A stretch of DNA of 64,000 nucleotides from Gnetum montanum (GCA_015680685.1 MNCI01002109.1:460370-524369); one strand, 5' to 3'. Counted from the stretch's first letter, positions 1 through 12,389 are shown. The notes: generated from the letters alone by a model not told the origin. Made by a program: numbers and translations.

Positions 1-196
1 GGGGCCCGATTTTTTCGATTTTCTTCTAGCCCTGAATTTTTTGATTTTCTTCCTAACCCCTACACCTTTAGTAGTCATCATTAATACATCTCTAGATCCA
101 TATCATCCATACCACAACTTAGACAATGAACTTACACCGAAGCAAGGTATCAATTACATGATGATTCATTTACCCTTGTTAATATAAGATTATGTT

Positions 197-385
197 GTGT
201 GTGCAGATGATGATCATGAAATAATGGAATGGATCTGGAGGGAACACTTAGAATGGAGCAGTGCTATAGCAGCTATGCAAGGAGCAAGATTGATGGTGTG
301 CTTACGGATGGACAACGAAAGGTGTAATCTTGGCATTGCCAACAGCAGCACTTCTTTCTTTCTCTCTTTCTCAGCTGCCAAATGA
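197..385 (+). pseudogene. C-terminal tail of the 3' ORF of element E, first copy
   Basis: A 62-codon open stretch ending in TGA at 383-385, about 180 bases before the polypurine tract. It is preceded by an acceptor-like GTGTGTGCAG immediately upstream of the ATGATGATC at 207, so the true reading frame may enter by splicing. The peptide is rich in Ser/Phe at its end and matches no family I recognise. Its position (after pol, before the PPT) is that of ORF3 in elements A and C, but I cannot align it with them. A near-identical copy follows at 736-939. Confidence 0.35.
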
Positions 386-735
386 GGCCTGATATCAATG
401 TAATAAGGTGTTCACCCTTGTTGTCATGAACACCAGTTTTGTCAAGTCTTGTAATGATGATTCGTTCACATGTCATCCCATTAGTTCCATTCCCCTCAAT
501 AATTCCATACCTTCTCGATATTATTGTAAGGAACTCAAGGACGAGTTTTCATTCAATCATGGGGGTATGATGAGACGCGATATGCACAAGCTGCGATATC
601 GCATCCCATGCGATATCGTGTTGTCCCCTACGATGTCGTGTACACGATATCGCGGTCCGTCACCAAATCTATAAATAAGAGGCAGCACTCCCCTTATTCC
701 TCATCCTAATATTAAAGTAGGGAAACTCTGGTAGA

Positions 736-939
736 TTGATGACTCCAGAGATAGAATATTTTCCATGNCATGAAATAATGGACCGGATCTGGAGGGAACA
801 CTTAGAATGGAGCAGTGCTATAGCAGCTATGCAAGGAGCAAGATTGATGGTGTGCTTACGGATGGACAACGAAAGGCGTAATCTTGGCATTGCCAACAAC
901 AACACTTCTTTCTTTCTCTCTTTCTCAGCTGCCAAATGA
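736..939 (+). pseudogene. C-terminal tail of the 3' ORF of element E, second copy
   Basis: Second copy of the coding tail at 197-385. The shared frame starts at the ATGAAATAATGG just right of the N at 768; upstream of that the frame reads LTR sequence and is not part of the gene. Differences from the first copy are mostly transitions. Ends with the same AAK and a TGA, then 180 bases to the polypurine tract at 1115-1121. Confidence 0.35.
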
Positions 940-1121
940 GGCCTGATATCAGTGTAATAAGGTGTTCACCCTTGTTGTCATGAACACCAGTTTTGTCAAG
1001 TCTTGTAATGATGATTCGTTCACATGTCATCCCATTAGTTCCATTCCCCTCAATAATTCCATACCTTCTCGATATTATTGTAAGGAACTCAAGGACGAGT
1101 TTTCATTCAATCATGGGGGTA

Positions 1122-2029
1122 TGATGAGACACGATATGCACAAGCTGCGATATCGCATCCCATGCGATATCGTGTATGCGATATTGCGTTGTCCCCTACG
1201 ATGTCGTGTACACGATATCGCGGTCCGTAACCAAATCTATAAATAAGAGGCGGCACTCCCCTTATTCCTCATCCTAATATTAAAGTAGGGAAACTTTGGT
1301 AGATTGATGACTCCAGAGATAGAATATTTTCCATGTGCTCGTAGTAGGAGTCCCCATGTGAATGGATCTTTATTCGGGCAGCTTTATACCTGAACGCAAG
1401 TTGTGTACAGCAATAAAGGTGAGCTTTGTGGATAAACCTTGTAGTGCATGGAATAGGGTTTTATTACCTATTATTTATTACATGTTATTTCTTACATGTT
1501 ATTTATTACCTGCATTAGCACGGCATGAGTACGGCTTGATTATGAGCATTGACGAATGTGTACGGCTAATCAAGGAATCCGCTGCTTATCGTGATTAGAT
1601 TCTCTCACCCTTTCCTCCTAGTTAGGTGCCTTAGTACGACCACTTCGAGCATGTGCGTTACGTGTGGTGATCCTAGTAACGATTAGCGTTTGGTAGCCAC
1701 AGTTGCATAGTTCAAGGTGTGTACGGTAAGTGGGAACGGATGCTGACGCTAGTTAATTTAGACTTAGTCATTAGTTAGAGTTAGTTAGTTCCTCAACCCT
1801 TCACCTCGATAGCATAGGAGAAAAATACATAAAAGATATAAAAATCATATACCTCGGACTTACTTAACCATACACTGTGACAAACACAAGTAATTCTGGG
1901 AAGACAACGAATGATTAACCCCAAGTGTTCCATGGGGCATGTAGGCATTTAGTTTGCAGAGTTCGACCGGATCGTGCGTGCTATGCTTGTTTCATATGGT
2001 TGCGTGTAGGGGTACCTCACCACTCATCA
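1122..2029 (+). repeat. 3' LTR of element E (908 bp)
   Basis: Begins TGATGAG directly after GGGGGTA and ends CTCATCA. It contains GATATCG palindromes, TATAAATA, a conserved TTTATTCGGGC..AATAAAG segment (likely R/polyadenylation region) and the terminal GTAGGGGTACCTC block shared with the LTRs of element C. Confidence 0.8.
1130..1245 (+). promoter_or_regulatory. LTR promoter: GATATCG palindrome cluster plus TATA box
   Basis: Several overlapping copies of GCGATATCGC-like palindromes (about 1133-1220) precede TATAAATA at 1238-1245. The same arrangement occurs in the partial copy (TATA at 670-677) and in the LTRs of C and B, which supports it as the U3 promoter of this family. Confidence 0.65.
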
Positions 2030-2800
2030 AAAGGTAAGGCTACAATGGTTGATGAGGTTGTATATTCAAGGATAGATGATGAAGAATGCACCATTTTCCA
2101 ATATGAACATCTCAAGGGATGTTGCCATATAGTGTCACATCTACAAGAATCAAGGGTGTATGTATTAAACTCAGAACTAGCAAGGAAGTAACCACACAGG
2201 AGATTTCCTTGTTCTTAAGGCAATTATAGGTAGCAATTTTACTAAACATAGTATTATCCAAGTGGAGTATTACCAAAAAATTAGGAGTAATATTAGCAAT
2301 GGCAAAGTCCTTAGTCATGGGAAATGTCACCGCCATAGCAACAATATCCTTATTGGTAGTTGAATTCCTATGGATATTATGTCCAACAATCCATATCTCC
2401 TCGTGGCTTTACAAGCCACATCCTTTTCCCCATAACTACTACCCTCTAGAATATCATCAAAACCATACTCCACAACCTAAGTCTTCCTCTACTTATCCTT
2501 CTTCATATGCATTACATAACTATGCACTATCTAACACCACTTCCTTGCCTCCTGCACCACCAATGCTAGGAAAAATTCCTTTATAACCATAGCAACACAA
2601 TGCTATGAGAGCAATAAACTTGCAATCGAATGATTATCTAGGTGGATTTAAACATAAGCCTCAAAAGAAGGCTTTCTTCAGGCACAAAGTCCATAGAAGC
2701 CCTTACAAATGTTTGTGGCTACTAACTATGCAACAACTACTTCTGAAACTATTTTTGAGCCTCCTTCAAACTAAACATCCTCTAATTTCCATAATATTAT
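2030..2800 (+). pseudogene. gag C-terminal region of element A
   Basis: The segment 2041-2190 reads as a Cys/His motif followed by SHLQES, aligned closely with element B (29930-30045) and element C (14755-14835). In this copy the motif is damaged: the second Cys is Phe. Behind it lies a Pro/Tyr/Gln-rich tail (2200-2800) with stops, matching the tail before the protease in B. Gag would form the particle and bind RNA; here it is a fragment, truncated at its left end by the insertion of element E. Confidence 0.6.
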
Positions 2801-3370
2801 GTTGACCCATGAGGTTATTGATTGGATAAAGGTAGGTCACCTTCCCAAGAAATGATCTAGTCTTGAAAGCCTCCTTATCTATTTGTAGATTGCAGGAAAT
2901 AATCCATGTAAGGTTCTATTAGATTTAGGTTTTTTGGTAACTTAATCTTTCAAGAAATTTATAAGACCTAGAACCTACTTTCACTTAAGAACTGTCACAT
3001 TAGATTGGAGCTTGCAAATTAGTCGACCATGATTCCTTTAGGATTGGTAAAGGACAATGTGATAACTGTCTATTAGTGATCTTATCCAACAAGTTTCTTG
3101 GAGATCCATGTGGATAATTATAAGGGGAACTTTCATATTATTATGAGAAGGGCTTAGCTTAGCACAATTGATGCTAAAATTGGGATTCTAGATCTTTCCT
3201 ATGAAATTTCCAAGAAAAATGAGTTTGGAAAATTTAAGAAGAAGCAAGTTTCGTGCATCAAATACAGTGACATAGGGTGCCATTATGTGTATAGATTATG
3301 GGCCGTAAAAAGTATATCTATCCAAGCATGTAATCAATATGTCAAAATGTAATGTTGAATGTTCAAAAGT
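2800..3370 (+). pseudogene. Aspartic protease remnant of element A
   Basis: Starts with a THEVIDWIKVG block that corresponds to the VVSDWIQVGN of element B. The catalytic triplet reads LLDLG where B has LLDSG. Further on, the sequence that in B reads PIIMGRVWLST can still be followed (about 3135-3180), then the FGK..KKKQVSC block. At least one frameshift and several stops. In an intact element this enzyme would cut the Gag-Pol precursor. Confidence 0.55.
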
Positions 3371-3789
3371 GCTTATATGCAATAGTAAGAATGTACTTGG
3401 TGACTAACCACAAATAATAGTGCTTAATCCACAATGTACATGGAACCAATGGAACTCCTCACAAGTGCCTACATAGATAATTTGGATGACCTTGAGTAAA
3501 TTTAACACCAACTTTCCCATAAAAATGAGGAGATGGATTAGGGAAAGTTGAAATCCTAAATGATTTTAAGCATCATTCACTTGAACTTAAGGCTCTATTG
3601 ACAACCTTAGAATATACATTTCTCAATAATGGAAAACTAGTAATAATAAATGTCAAATTTACCCAAGACTAGAAAAAGAAGCTATTGAAAGTAGTAAACA
3701 AATGGCCAATAGCCTTTGCATGATCATATCATGAGTTGATAGGGATAGATCCAAGGATATGCCAATATAAAATCTAAACATATCCCTTC

Positions 3790-4590
3790 AATAAGCTAAG
3801 AAGGCAATGACGGAGAAGGTTTAATCCAAAACTTAAGCAAGTTATTAAGGAAGAAATTGGACAACTTCTTAAGGTAGGGTTCATTTATCCCATTACAAAT
3901 AGTGAGTGGGTTAGCTCATTCGTAATTGTACCAATGGAAGGAGAAAAATGGAAAGTCTACATAGATTTGAGATTGCTAAATATGATAACCTTTAAAGATC
4001 ATTTTCTATTATCATTTGTGGACTAGGTGTTGGATACTATTATGAGGCATAACTACTAAAAATTTTTGGATGGTTATAGTGGCTATAACTAAATTCAAAT
4101 AGCACTGGAAGATTAGGCCAAAAAAACCTTCACAAGTCCATGGGGGACTTTTACATATAAAAAGATGCCCTTTGGCCTTTGCAATGCCCCTACAACTTTT
4201 TAATATTTGGCGCTCAACATTTTTCAGCAGCAGATTGATACTAGTATGAAGTCTTCATGGATGACTTCTCCACCTATTGTACCAGCTTTAAGAAAGCATT
4301 GGACTATGTGGAGTAAGTGCTAAAACATTATGTGAAGATCACCTTAAGGTTTAATTGGCAAAAAAGCTATCTGATGATCCAAGAGGACATAGTCCTAGGG
4401 CATAGAATTTTAGAAAAAGAGATCACGGTGGACCTAGATAAAGTATAATTTATCTAAGGAATTATGAAACAACTTGAAATGGTAAAATATGTGAGGTCAT
4501 TCCTTGGGCACACTTGTTACTATCAGTGCTTCATTGAGAACTTCTTGAAAATCACTAAATCATTGGTAGAGCTAATAAAGAAGGATGCAT
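3790..4590 (+). pseudogene. Reverse transcriptase remnant of element A
   Basis: Readable landmarks are FNPKLKQVIKEEIGQLL, SEWVSS, the FLDGYSGYN block, KMPFGLCNAPTTF and the catalytic FMDDF (about 4255-4270), followed by LNWQKS and IVLGHRI equivalents. This order is that of Athila-type RT. Stops sit at Gln codons (for example GYN-stop-IQ where B keeps the Gln), consistent with C-to-T decay. Frameshifts occur, for instance just before FMDD. No active enzyme. Confidence 0.75.
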
Positions 4591-5060
4591 ATTTCAATTG
4601 GACCAAGGAATGCAAATAAGCATTTCAGCAACTAAAGTAGAAGTTTGTAGAAACTCCCATTTTGTGTGCTCTAGAGTGGTTCAGATCATTTTATATAATG
4701 ACAAATCCATCCAACTATGCATTAGGGATAGTTCTTACACAATTGGACAATCAAAAATGTTCATATTACATCAATTTTGCAAGTAGAAGCATTGTGACTA
4801 CACAATTGAATTATACCACCATTGAAAAGGATCTTATGACAGTAGTATACTCTTTGGAAAAATTTAGGCACTATGTCCTTGGATACAAAATCATTGTGCA
4901 CATGGATCACAATTCCATCCACTTCCTCATGAACAAGCCAACATTAAGCTCCCATGTCATATGATGGTTGGTGATTTTGTAAGATTTTGATCTTACATTT
5001 ATGGATAGAAAGAAAACTAAGAACGTGGTCACTGATCACTTATATTCATTATGATGTGAT
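4590..5060 (+). pseudogene. RNase H remnant of element A
   Basis: The sequence reads AFQQLK, then PILCALEW, an SNYALG block, YYINFASRSI, LNYTTIEKDLMTVVYSLEKFRHYVLG and HMDHNSIHFLMNKP, the standard order of the Ty3/gypsy RNase H that follows RT. The catalytic Asp expected before SNYALG is Asn here (TNPSNYALG; element B reads TDASNYALG), so the site is damaged. Almost one frame from 4662 to 4964. Confidence 0.75.
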
Positions 5061-5179
5061 GGAAAATAGAATTAATAATATTTATTTGATTAATTTCCAG
5101 ATGAACTTCTCTTTGTCAAATTCATTGATGTTTAGATACTTAGATGTACCAATTAGTACAATGAATTTCTCATCTACTT

Positions 5180-6490
5180 TCTCACTTAGGAGACTTTAGT
5201 AGAATGGAACAACACAAAGAAACAATAGTTTCTTCACCAAGCCAAAAACTACATGAAGATCCAATGTAACATTTATAGGATTTGTGTTGATGGCTTGCTA
5301 CAATGGTATGTACCAAATGTTGATCAACTATGGATCCTCTAAGATGCTCATGAAGGTTCTTGTATGGGCCATTATGTAGGCAAGAGGATGACCGTGAAGA
5401 TCTTTGTGGTAGGATACTTCTAGCCAATCATATTCAAAGATGCTCATAATTTTTTCCGTTCATGTGAACGCTACCAAAGAGATGGAGGAATGAATATATG
5501 AATGGAAGGATCTCAACAATGGATCTAACCATTGAAACCCTTTAATCTTTGGGGCCTCTATTTCATGGGATCCATCACTCCCATGTCAAATGGGAAGGCT
5601 TACATCATTGTTGCTATTGACTACTACACGAAATGAGCAGAAGCTATAGCCGTGGTTGATTGTTCATCTTCCACTATAGCATGGTTTGTTCAACAAAATG
5701 TGGTAAATAGGTTTGGTGTGTAAAGGGAATTTATTTTAGATTATGGAACTCACTTTATAGGATTTACTATTCAAAAATTAATGTAACACTTGAGGGTGCA
5801 ACATAAACTTATAACCCCTTATGATCCTTAAGCTAACAGACAAGCTAAGGTTACTAATAGGGAGATAACTAGGATCCTAACACAAACCATTAGTTGATAT
5901 AAGAAGGACTAGAGTATAAAATGAAATGATGTTGTTTGGTCATATCAACCAATTAAAAGCTTCTTATGGAATACTCTCCTTACAAGCTAGTGTGTGGAAA
6001 ACCATCCACACTTCCAATTCAAGCTAAGCTTTGTACACTTTCAATCCCCTATGAGCTTGAACTCAACATTGATCTAATACAAAAACAGTGACTCATGATA
6101 CTTAATGTGGTAGATAAAAACTAATAAGTAGCCTTGATGATTGAAGTGCATAAGGTACATTCCAAACAACATCATGATGTATAAATAAGGAGAGTTAAAT
6201 TTCAACTTGGTGATAAGGCCCTTTACTGGAACCCTATGCATGTACCATAATGGACTAAGTTTTAAATACTATAGAAAATATATTACATCATTCATACAAC
6301 TTTTTCCTTTGATGCCATGACCATTTATCACCCATTGCATCCATAAAAACATCTATTCATCAACACCCAAAAAATTAAGCCATTCTTGGAACTAGAACTA
6401 ACTAACAATATTAACATCTCAGTATAGGAACAAGCACACTCTATTTTTTAGATCTCCTCCTTTTAACATAGTCGTGGAGGAGATGGCCAT
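5180..6490 (+). pseudogene. Integrase remnant of element A
   Basis: The HHCC zinc region (about 5320-5480) is followed by the core: FDIWGLYFMGSITP, YIIVAIDYYTK, ILDYGTHF and the ANRQAKVTN block. Of the catalytic DD35E residues, the first Asp is Tyr (GLYFMG), the second is kept (ILDYG) and the Glu is Lys (QAKVTN), so the enzyme is dead. The C-terminal part degenerates into stops and ends near a GTCGTGGAGGAGATGGCC sequence (6469-6486) also seen at the end of pol in B. Confidence 0.7.
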
Positions 6491-8448
6491 TCAAACTTGA
6501 CACATTGATATGGTTCACCAATTTTTCACTTTTTTGTTTTACATTGTTCTTTATATGTTTTTCACCTTTTTTGAATATTTTTTATTATATATATATATAT
6601 CTTTCAGTTTCTTTTTATTCCTGTTATTGGAAATCTTAGATTTTGATTATTACTACTGCAACTCTGGAAAGTACAAGGAAAAGCTATCAACATTAGGAGT
6701 AATTCACCAAATGATCATTTTTTTTTTAGATTATGTAACCTACTAACACTTTGTCAATTTTTTGGTGATATTAGGTAGTGAGATCATAACATCTACCCAT
6801 TTCATTTATTCCTTGGGAAAATCAATATCCTAGAAGCATAAGATTCTTTCACATTAAAACTTAACAATTAATCTATGATCTTGATACTCAACGAGCTGGA
6901 AAAGAACCTAGTGGGAATGGAACAAGGTGTGATCTCAAGGAGATTTGACATAGTTTCTTTCAAAATTGTTCTTAAGATTCTATGATACTCCAATGGTATA
7001 CCATCACTCATACTATTGATCATAAAAGAAAGCACATCTTTGCATGGTGTGGTTCTTGTGAAAAAAAAAATAACAAGAAGAACAAAAATTCAAAGCACAT
7101 ACCTTAGAATAAATAATGGGCTACAAGCACTAGTTATGAGGCTAGAAAGATATGTTACCTATGCTTGAAGGCACCCCTTTAACTAAGACCTTCTCTACTT
7201 TCATCTTATTTTTTCTTATTCTCTCGGAGTGATGGTTTTCCTTTAGAGTTGTGCTAGACTTTTGATTGATGTCTAAAGGGTATACGTTGATGTGAGATCA
7301 CTAAAAGTGGGAAAGGCTCGATCTTAACTTGGAATAGATTGGGATTAGATCACCTTAATCATGAATTCCACCATGAATCTTGTGCAACTAGGATGACGAT
7401 AACCTCTTCCATAATCTCTCTCTACCATTTATTCATTCATGGTTTATCATCTCATTGCCTCATATCATAGGATATTATTTAGTTTTTTGCTAGATCATAT
7501 AAACCTTAAACAATTATCTCTAGGTGTGAGATTTAACTTTACCACTAACTATTCATCATACTTGGGACCCATCAACTCTCTATGATAAAGGTATACAAGG
7601 GTACATTTGACATCTACTTGCTTTGGGAAGGATCCACTTGCATTCCTTTAGTTTCCTAAAGTGAAATTTCCTACCATGGATCATTGGTTTGATCCTTCAT
7701 TTGGATATCATTAAAACCATCTAGTTTTTCTTTATTTGGCATTCCAGTTTCATTCAAACTCCATTATACTCACTTCCATCAAGTTCAACTAATCCTCTTA
7801 TATGTTGTTGCCATTATTCTCCATCTTTCTAGCTTCATTGGACTCTTGTTTCATCTCTAAACTTATCCAAAATTCCTCCAATTCATAAAAATGAAAAATA
7901 GCTAAGTATAGTTGCATCAATGTAGCCCTGTCAATGCACCATAAAATTCTATATATACACATAACACTTAGCTCATTTTACATCATTTTTACAAAGATAA
8001 AGAGGATTTTTTGCAAGTTTTCAAAGTCCAAGAACCTTCCATGTGCTTTAACTTTCAAACTGCTAATCTATTTTCATCTATTTTTCAATCCTTGTGCTAC
8101 TGGAGGTAAGCTTTACAACATGGGGAACAAAAACCTTTAGTTTCTTGTAGAAAAGTTTTTAAAATTTTCCTAATTCTCTAAGGCCAATCCATTAAAATAA
8201 TATTTAAAAAATAATAATGTTAAGTTTCTTATCAAAAAGGGTTGAACCAAACAAAAAAAAATTTCATAGTAAGTGAATAAAAATAATATTAAAATAATAC
8301 ACCTAGCCAAGATCATAAATAAAAATTTCAAATGATAAACTTTTAACACCCAATAACTAAACGTAATATGATCTAACAAGAAAGGTATCAGAATAACTAA
8401 AGGGTTATGAAGTAAAAGGATAATTATGGGTTATGCTTGTGATTACAG
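6491..8448 (+). other. Spacer between pol and ORF3 of element A
   Basis: No convincing coding frame. T-rich at the start (6510-6620, with a TATATA run), an A-rich tract at 7062-7090 preceded by TTTGCATGGTGTGGTT that recurs in B, and a TATATATACAC (about 7952) followed by AACACTTAGCTCATTT that aligns with the internal promoter of element C (TATA at 17153). The spacer ends with TGTGATTACAG directly before the ATG of ORF3. Confidence 0.6.
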
Positions 8449-11250
8449 ATGGCATTGAAATGAGAACCATTGGTGGGAGGGCCCTCACAGCCTAGGGAAA
8501 AGCAACCCAGAGAAGGAGGGGACCAACAATAGAAAAAACTACAATAGCTCTAAGAGCAAGCAACTAAGGTAACTCATGACATAGGACCTCTTTTGGAAGA
8601 GCTTAAAGTGGAATCTGTTAGCAAGATTTTCACTACAGAGATAGGCCAATCCAAGCAAGTTGAGGCCCCTAGGCCAAGGCCTAGACTAGAAGTCACTCTC
8701 ATAGAGGCATGTTTAGAAAAAATTAAGACTAAGAAGGTCCAAAGTTCTATCATTCAAGAGTTGAAGTTTGAATCCTTCTTGGAGTTGACATCAGAGGAGG
8801 GCCGCACATAACTATAAGGGTGTTCCTTATGGCCTGTTCTCTCCAATAGTGGAGAATGGTGCATAGGGGAGACTTATCTATTCTAGAACAACCAACAAGG
8901 ATCTCCTACTCAATTGAGGCCATTACGGAGGTCCTTAGTTTGCCAGACATAGGGGCTAGGTTGGCTAAGATACCAACATAGGTGGACCTAGAAGCTAAAA
9001 AGAAGTGGGTTTAGTGATGTTATGGGGTGAACTACAAGGAGTATAGTGCTATCACAAAGGTAGAGAGAGCATAATTTAAAATTGCAACCTATCACCTAAA
9101 TCCAATGATGAGGCCTAGTAAAGTAACAACCTTCTCTACCTAAGCATGTGCTGCTTTGATTAGGAAATTCCTAGTTAGCCTTCCCCAAATCATTTTCTTA
9201 GAGATTGTGAAATGCTTCAAGGAAAATGAAAAGGAAAGGAAGACACTCCTTTCTAAGTATCATATGCAAGCTATGCAAAAGAAGAGAAATCACTTGTTAT
9301 GCTAATGATGTGATCCACCACATTTTTGCCACATCTTGATAGGAGATGATGAAAGACAAGGTAGCAACTAAGCTATAGGAAGAGAATTAGCAACAACCAC
9401 AATCACTTGGAACTACATTGAATATGTTTGTGGTTGCAGAATGGATAAGGAAGGTTTGAGAGTAGCACCTATAGCAATAATAAGTTTCTACAAGTGGTGG
9501 CAAGTAATCCATTTATTGTCCAACCAAGAACAATTTAAATGAGTTCACAAGGACCATTAGCTAGTTGGATAGTGAAACATCTCCACTATTCTTTGCACAA
9601 AGGAACCAAGCATCCATAAGATCTAATCCAAGTACCAGGGAGATCATAGTGTTCATTCTTAGAAAAACATTTCGTAAGATTCTAGGAACTACTACAGCCT
9701 TCTCCATCATGCTGGAGGAAGGTGAGGGGGCAATCATCTTGGTTATGTAGCATAAAAGCTAAAAGATAGAGGCTAACATGGTTGTTGAAGCCCTAAATGC
9801 TCCTGCGGTGGTTGTAATTAACATTTCCACCATGGTAGACATCCATGCGGTGGTTGTAACTAACATTTCCACCATGGTAGACATCCATGTGTCTGCAGGA
9901 GTAGGAAGTGGTTAGATGAGTATGAGTATTGTTCAACACGAGGAGGTGTTGGAAAGACTAGTTGGAGTTGAGCAATTTCTTTTAGAGATCTTTGATCTTT
10001 TGGATAACATTAAAGTAAACTAGTCATAGTTGCTCAAGACAAGGGGTAAGTTGCTAATTGGTAAGGCAAAACTTGAGGAGGCCATCATAGCTAATTGGCA
10101 GCTAGTCATTAAAGTTGCTAAGTTGTGAGCTTGTCTCTCTAACCCTATAATTCTTAGCCAAAACTTACTAGGGATGAAGCTTTTTAATAGCCTAAGAATG
10201 CAAAGGATATGAAAATATTTGATGCATCCTTGTCAAAAGCCATGGTTAACAACACTGATAAGGAGCTATCGTAGGTTTGCAAGAAAACCTTAGTCCTCAT
10301 GAAGGATAACCATTGCCTACAAAATGTTGAGTAATAGAAGGACCAATTGATCAAGTTAATATGCTAGCAACAAGAGTAGCTTGCTAAGGTAAACTTGGAT
10401 CTAAGAAGGTTAGCAACAAAAAATCATATTCTCTCAATGGAGGAAGTTCATGTTCTTTACCCAAAGACCACAATTAAGATAGTTTCCTAGAAGAATAAGG
10501 TTTTGAAGTTTGAGCAAGTGAAAAATCATTGCTAGAACCAAGTTGGACTACTCAATAAGATTAACGAGAAAGAAATTCAACTTGTAAAGGTGAAGATGAC
10601 TGAGGCCCTCTAGAAACTCCAATAATGAGGCAATGTATGACAACCCATATTTGATGAATTGAATGCATATAACAAGGCTAAGATTAGCCTAAAGGAGTTG
10701 TAGATTGAGGAGATGATGGAGTACATGGAGCTTGCCAACCTTTATTATGCAAACTTGGTGATGCTAATAGTAGGGAGGCTAAGAATAGAGTTGAAGAAGT
10801 AGGGTGCCAATTCATATCTCCTTTATAAGGCAAAATTCAAGCTCCATAAAGAGATAAAAAAAAGGTTGGGACAACCAACATAGAGCTTGAAGTTCTTAGG
10901 AGCAACTAATCAATGGTCTATTGCTGAGAACCTAACAAGATGGATGAATGACTATGAGGAGTTGTAGAACCTAGTAAAGACATTTAACATTGAATGTAAA
11001 TAATTTGTAGCTTGGTTTATTAATGTGAAGGAAATGTTTCCTTCAATGCCATGCCTATGGAACATCCCTACACTAGCCCACATTGCTGAAGTTGCTTAGA
11101 TTATTTATGATCCATGGAATAAGGAAGGAAAACTAAAAGCACTCCTAGATGCTTTTAAACTTTCGACAATGATAGAAACAGTAGCAATTCAACTGTAGCC
11201 TCTAGTAGCATGAGGACATGATGAAGGACTATCTAAACCATAGGAGCCTC
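8449..11250 (+). pseudogene. ORF3 of element A (post-pol, coiled-coil ORF)
   Basis: The ATG at 8449 directly follows an acceptor-like TGTGATTACAG. The frame aligns with ORF3 of element C: a Lys/Pro-rich start, a block around GCSLWPVL (C: GSPLWPVL) near 8818-8850, a middle part with EEGEGAIILVM (C: ETGEGAIMVVM) near 9712-9747, and a Glu/Lys/Gln-rich half likely to be coiled coil. It has many stops and some frameshifts. A 42-bp in-frame duplication (9805-9846, 9847-9888) repeats an NISTMVDIH segment. Position equals that of the env-like ORF of Athila elements, but I see no clear signal peptide or membrane anchor. Function unknown. Confidence 0.6.
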
Positions 11251-11489
11251 CACCTCTAGGGATAGTTTGAGAATTTATCCCATCTCTAATCATCTAACAG
11301 GAACCTGCTACAATTTATCTAAGTGTTCAGTTTTATTATTAAGGATACTTACTTTTGTGAACAGTGCACAATTCGATACTTAGAGTTAGTTAGAGGTAGT
11401 TTGTTGGTCTTTATGTCAATAATTCCATCCCTTCCAAAAATTTTATAAGAAACTTGATTCCAATTTTATTCACTTGAGGGTGAGTTTTC

Positions 11490-12389
11490 AATTAGTTGTG
11501 GGGGTATGATTAACCATCATAAGATAGGTTGCGTTGAGGCATGCCCATTGACATAGCCCCATTGATGCATGCTAGGATGCATTAACGTAGATAAGTTGAT
11601 GCTAACATAGTCATTGCCTATATAAATGCATGTAACCTTTACATTTATAATACATTTTGGTCTTAGTCTTAGGTGAACTCTTGTAGTTTCTTCCTTCAAG
11701 AGTTAGAACATTTTCCCTTTGAGTGCATAAAGTGTGGATTTATGAGATTGTATGGATTTTTATTTGAGTGCTTATGTACCTAAACACATTGGCATGATCA
11801 ACAATAAAATCAAGATTTTCTACATTCATTGTAGCACTTAGAATAGTTTAATCTTACTGTTTTGCACTTTACAAGCACTTTACATTACTGGTCTTATTTA
11901 TTTAATTAATGACATCATTTATAATCACATGAGTACAACCATTTCAAGCATAACATATTAACACTTGGTAATTTAAGTAGTGGATATTTGGTACACCTAG
12001 TAGTATATACTTAACAACCCAGTAGCCCTATGACTAGTTCAGGATGTGTATGGTAAATGGTAATAGATACTCCATATTAGGATAGTTAGTTAATGAGATA
12101 TTTGATTCGTTAAATAATTCAATCATTAAACTTTCTTTTAATCACTTAGCAATTAGGATAAATAATAATAAATAATCATAAAAATAAATATCTTATGCCT
12201 TAACCACACTTAGCCATATGCATAGTTAAAACACAAGTGTGAATTAAAAAGACAATGACTTGTAACTACATGATTCATTATTTAAGAATATTGGCAACTT
12301 GGGTGGCTAAGTCTATGGAATTTGACTAGATCATTAGTGAATGCTTGTGATTTGTATGGTTGGATGTAGAGACTACTTGTCATTCATTA
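11490..12389 (+). repeat. Polypurine tract and degenerate 3' LTR of element A
   Basis: GTTGTGGGGGTA (11495-11506) matches the PPT of C (CGTGGGGGTA). The LTR runs from TGATTAACC (11507) to CATTCATTA (12389). Its end still shows ATGGTTGGATGTAG, comparable to ATGGTTGAGTGTAG in C, and a CAATAAAATCAAGA segment comparable to AATAAAGAT. GATATCG boxes are gone. Confidence 0.65.

Larger units (their letters stand above)
212..1336 (+). repeat. 0.55-kb direct duplication (units 212-767 and 769-1336) across an N
   Basis: Both units run from the coding tail through the polypurine tract and the LTR start to the sequence TTTCCATG. They differ by about ten substitutions and one 14-base insertion in unit 2, inside the GATATCG-rich promoter. 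The first unit breaks off 200 bases into the LTR at the N (768) and restarts in coding sequence. Either a true duplication or two haplotypes or copies joined in assembly; the N favours the latter. Confidence 0.85.
1..2029 (+). mobile_element. Right end of an Athila-like Ty3/gypsy element (element E), runs off the left edge
   Basis: A coding tail, a GGGGGTA polypurine tract and a full-length LTR (1122-2029) lie in the order expected for the 3' end of an LTR retrotransposon. The LTR starts TGATGAG and ends CTCATCA, the same inverted ends as element C. Directly after it, at 2030, the sequence resumes in the gag tail of an older element, so E was probably inserted there; AAAGG (2030-2034) would be the right-hand target duplication, but the left copy is outside the window. 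The promoter is well preserved, so this copy looks younger than element A. Confidence 0.7.
2030..12389 (+). mobile_element. Old Athila-like Ty3/gypsy element A, 5' part lost
   Basis: Remnants in order: gag tail, aspartic protease, reverse transcriptase, RNase H, integrase, spacer, ORF3, polypurine tract and 3' LTR. The RT catalytic FMDDF, the integrase wording near its active site and an ORF downstream of integrase are typical of the Athila lineage. The left end (5' LTR, PBS, first part of gag) is not in the window because element E interrupts it. Decay is heavy: many stops, and the LTR has lost most GATATCG motifs. Confidence 0.75.

Noticed and set aside
1122-2029. This LTR as the 5' LTR of element A
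   Set aside because: It has a polypurine tract before it, no PBS after it, and is far better preserved than the 3' LTR of A (11507-12389).
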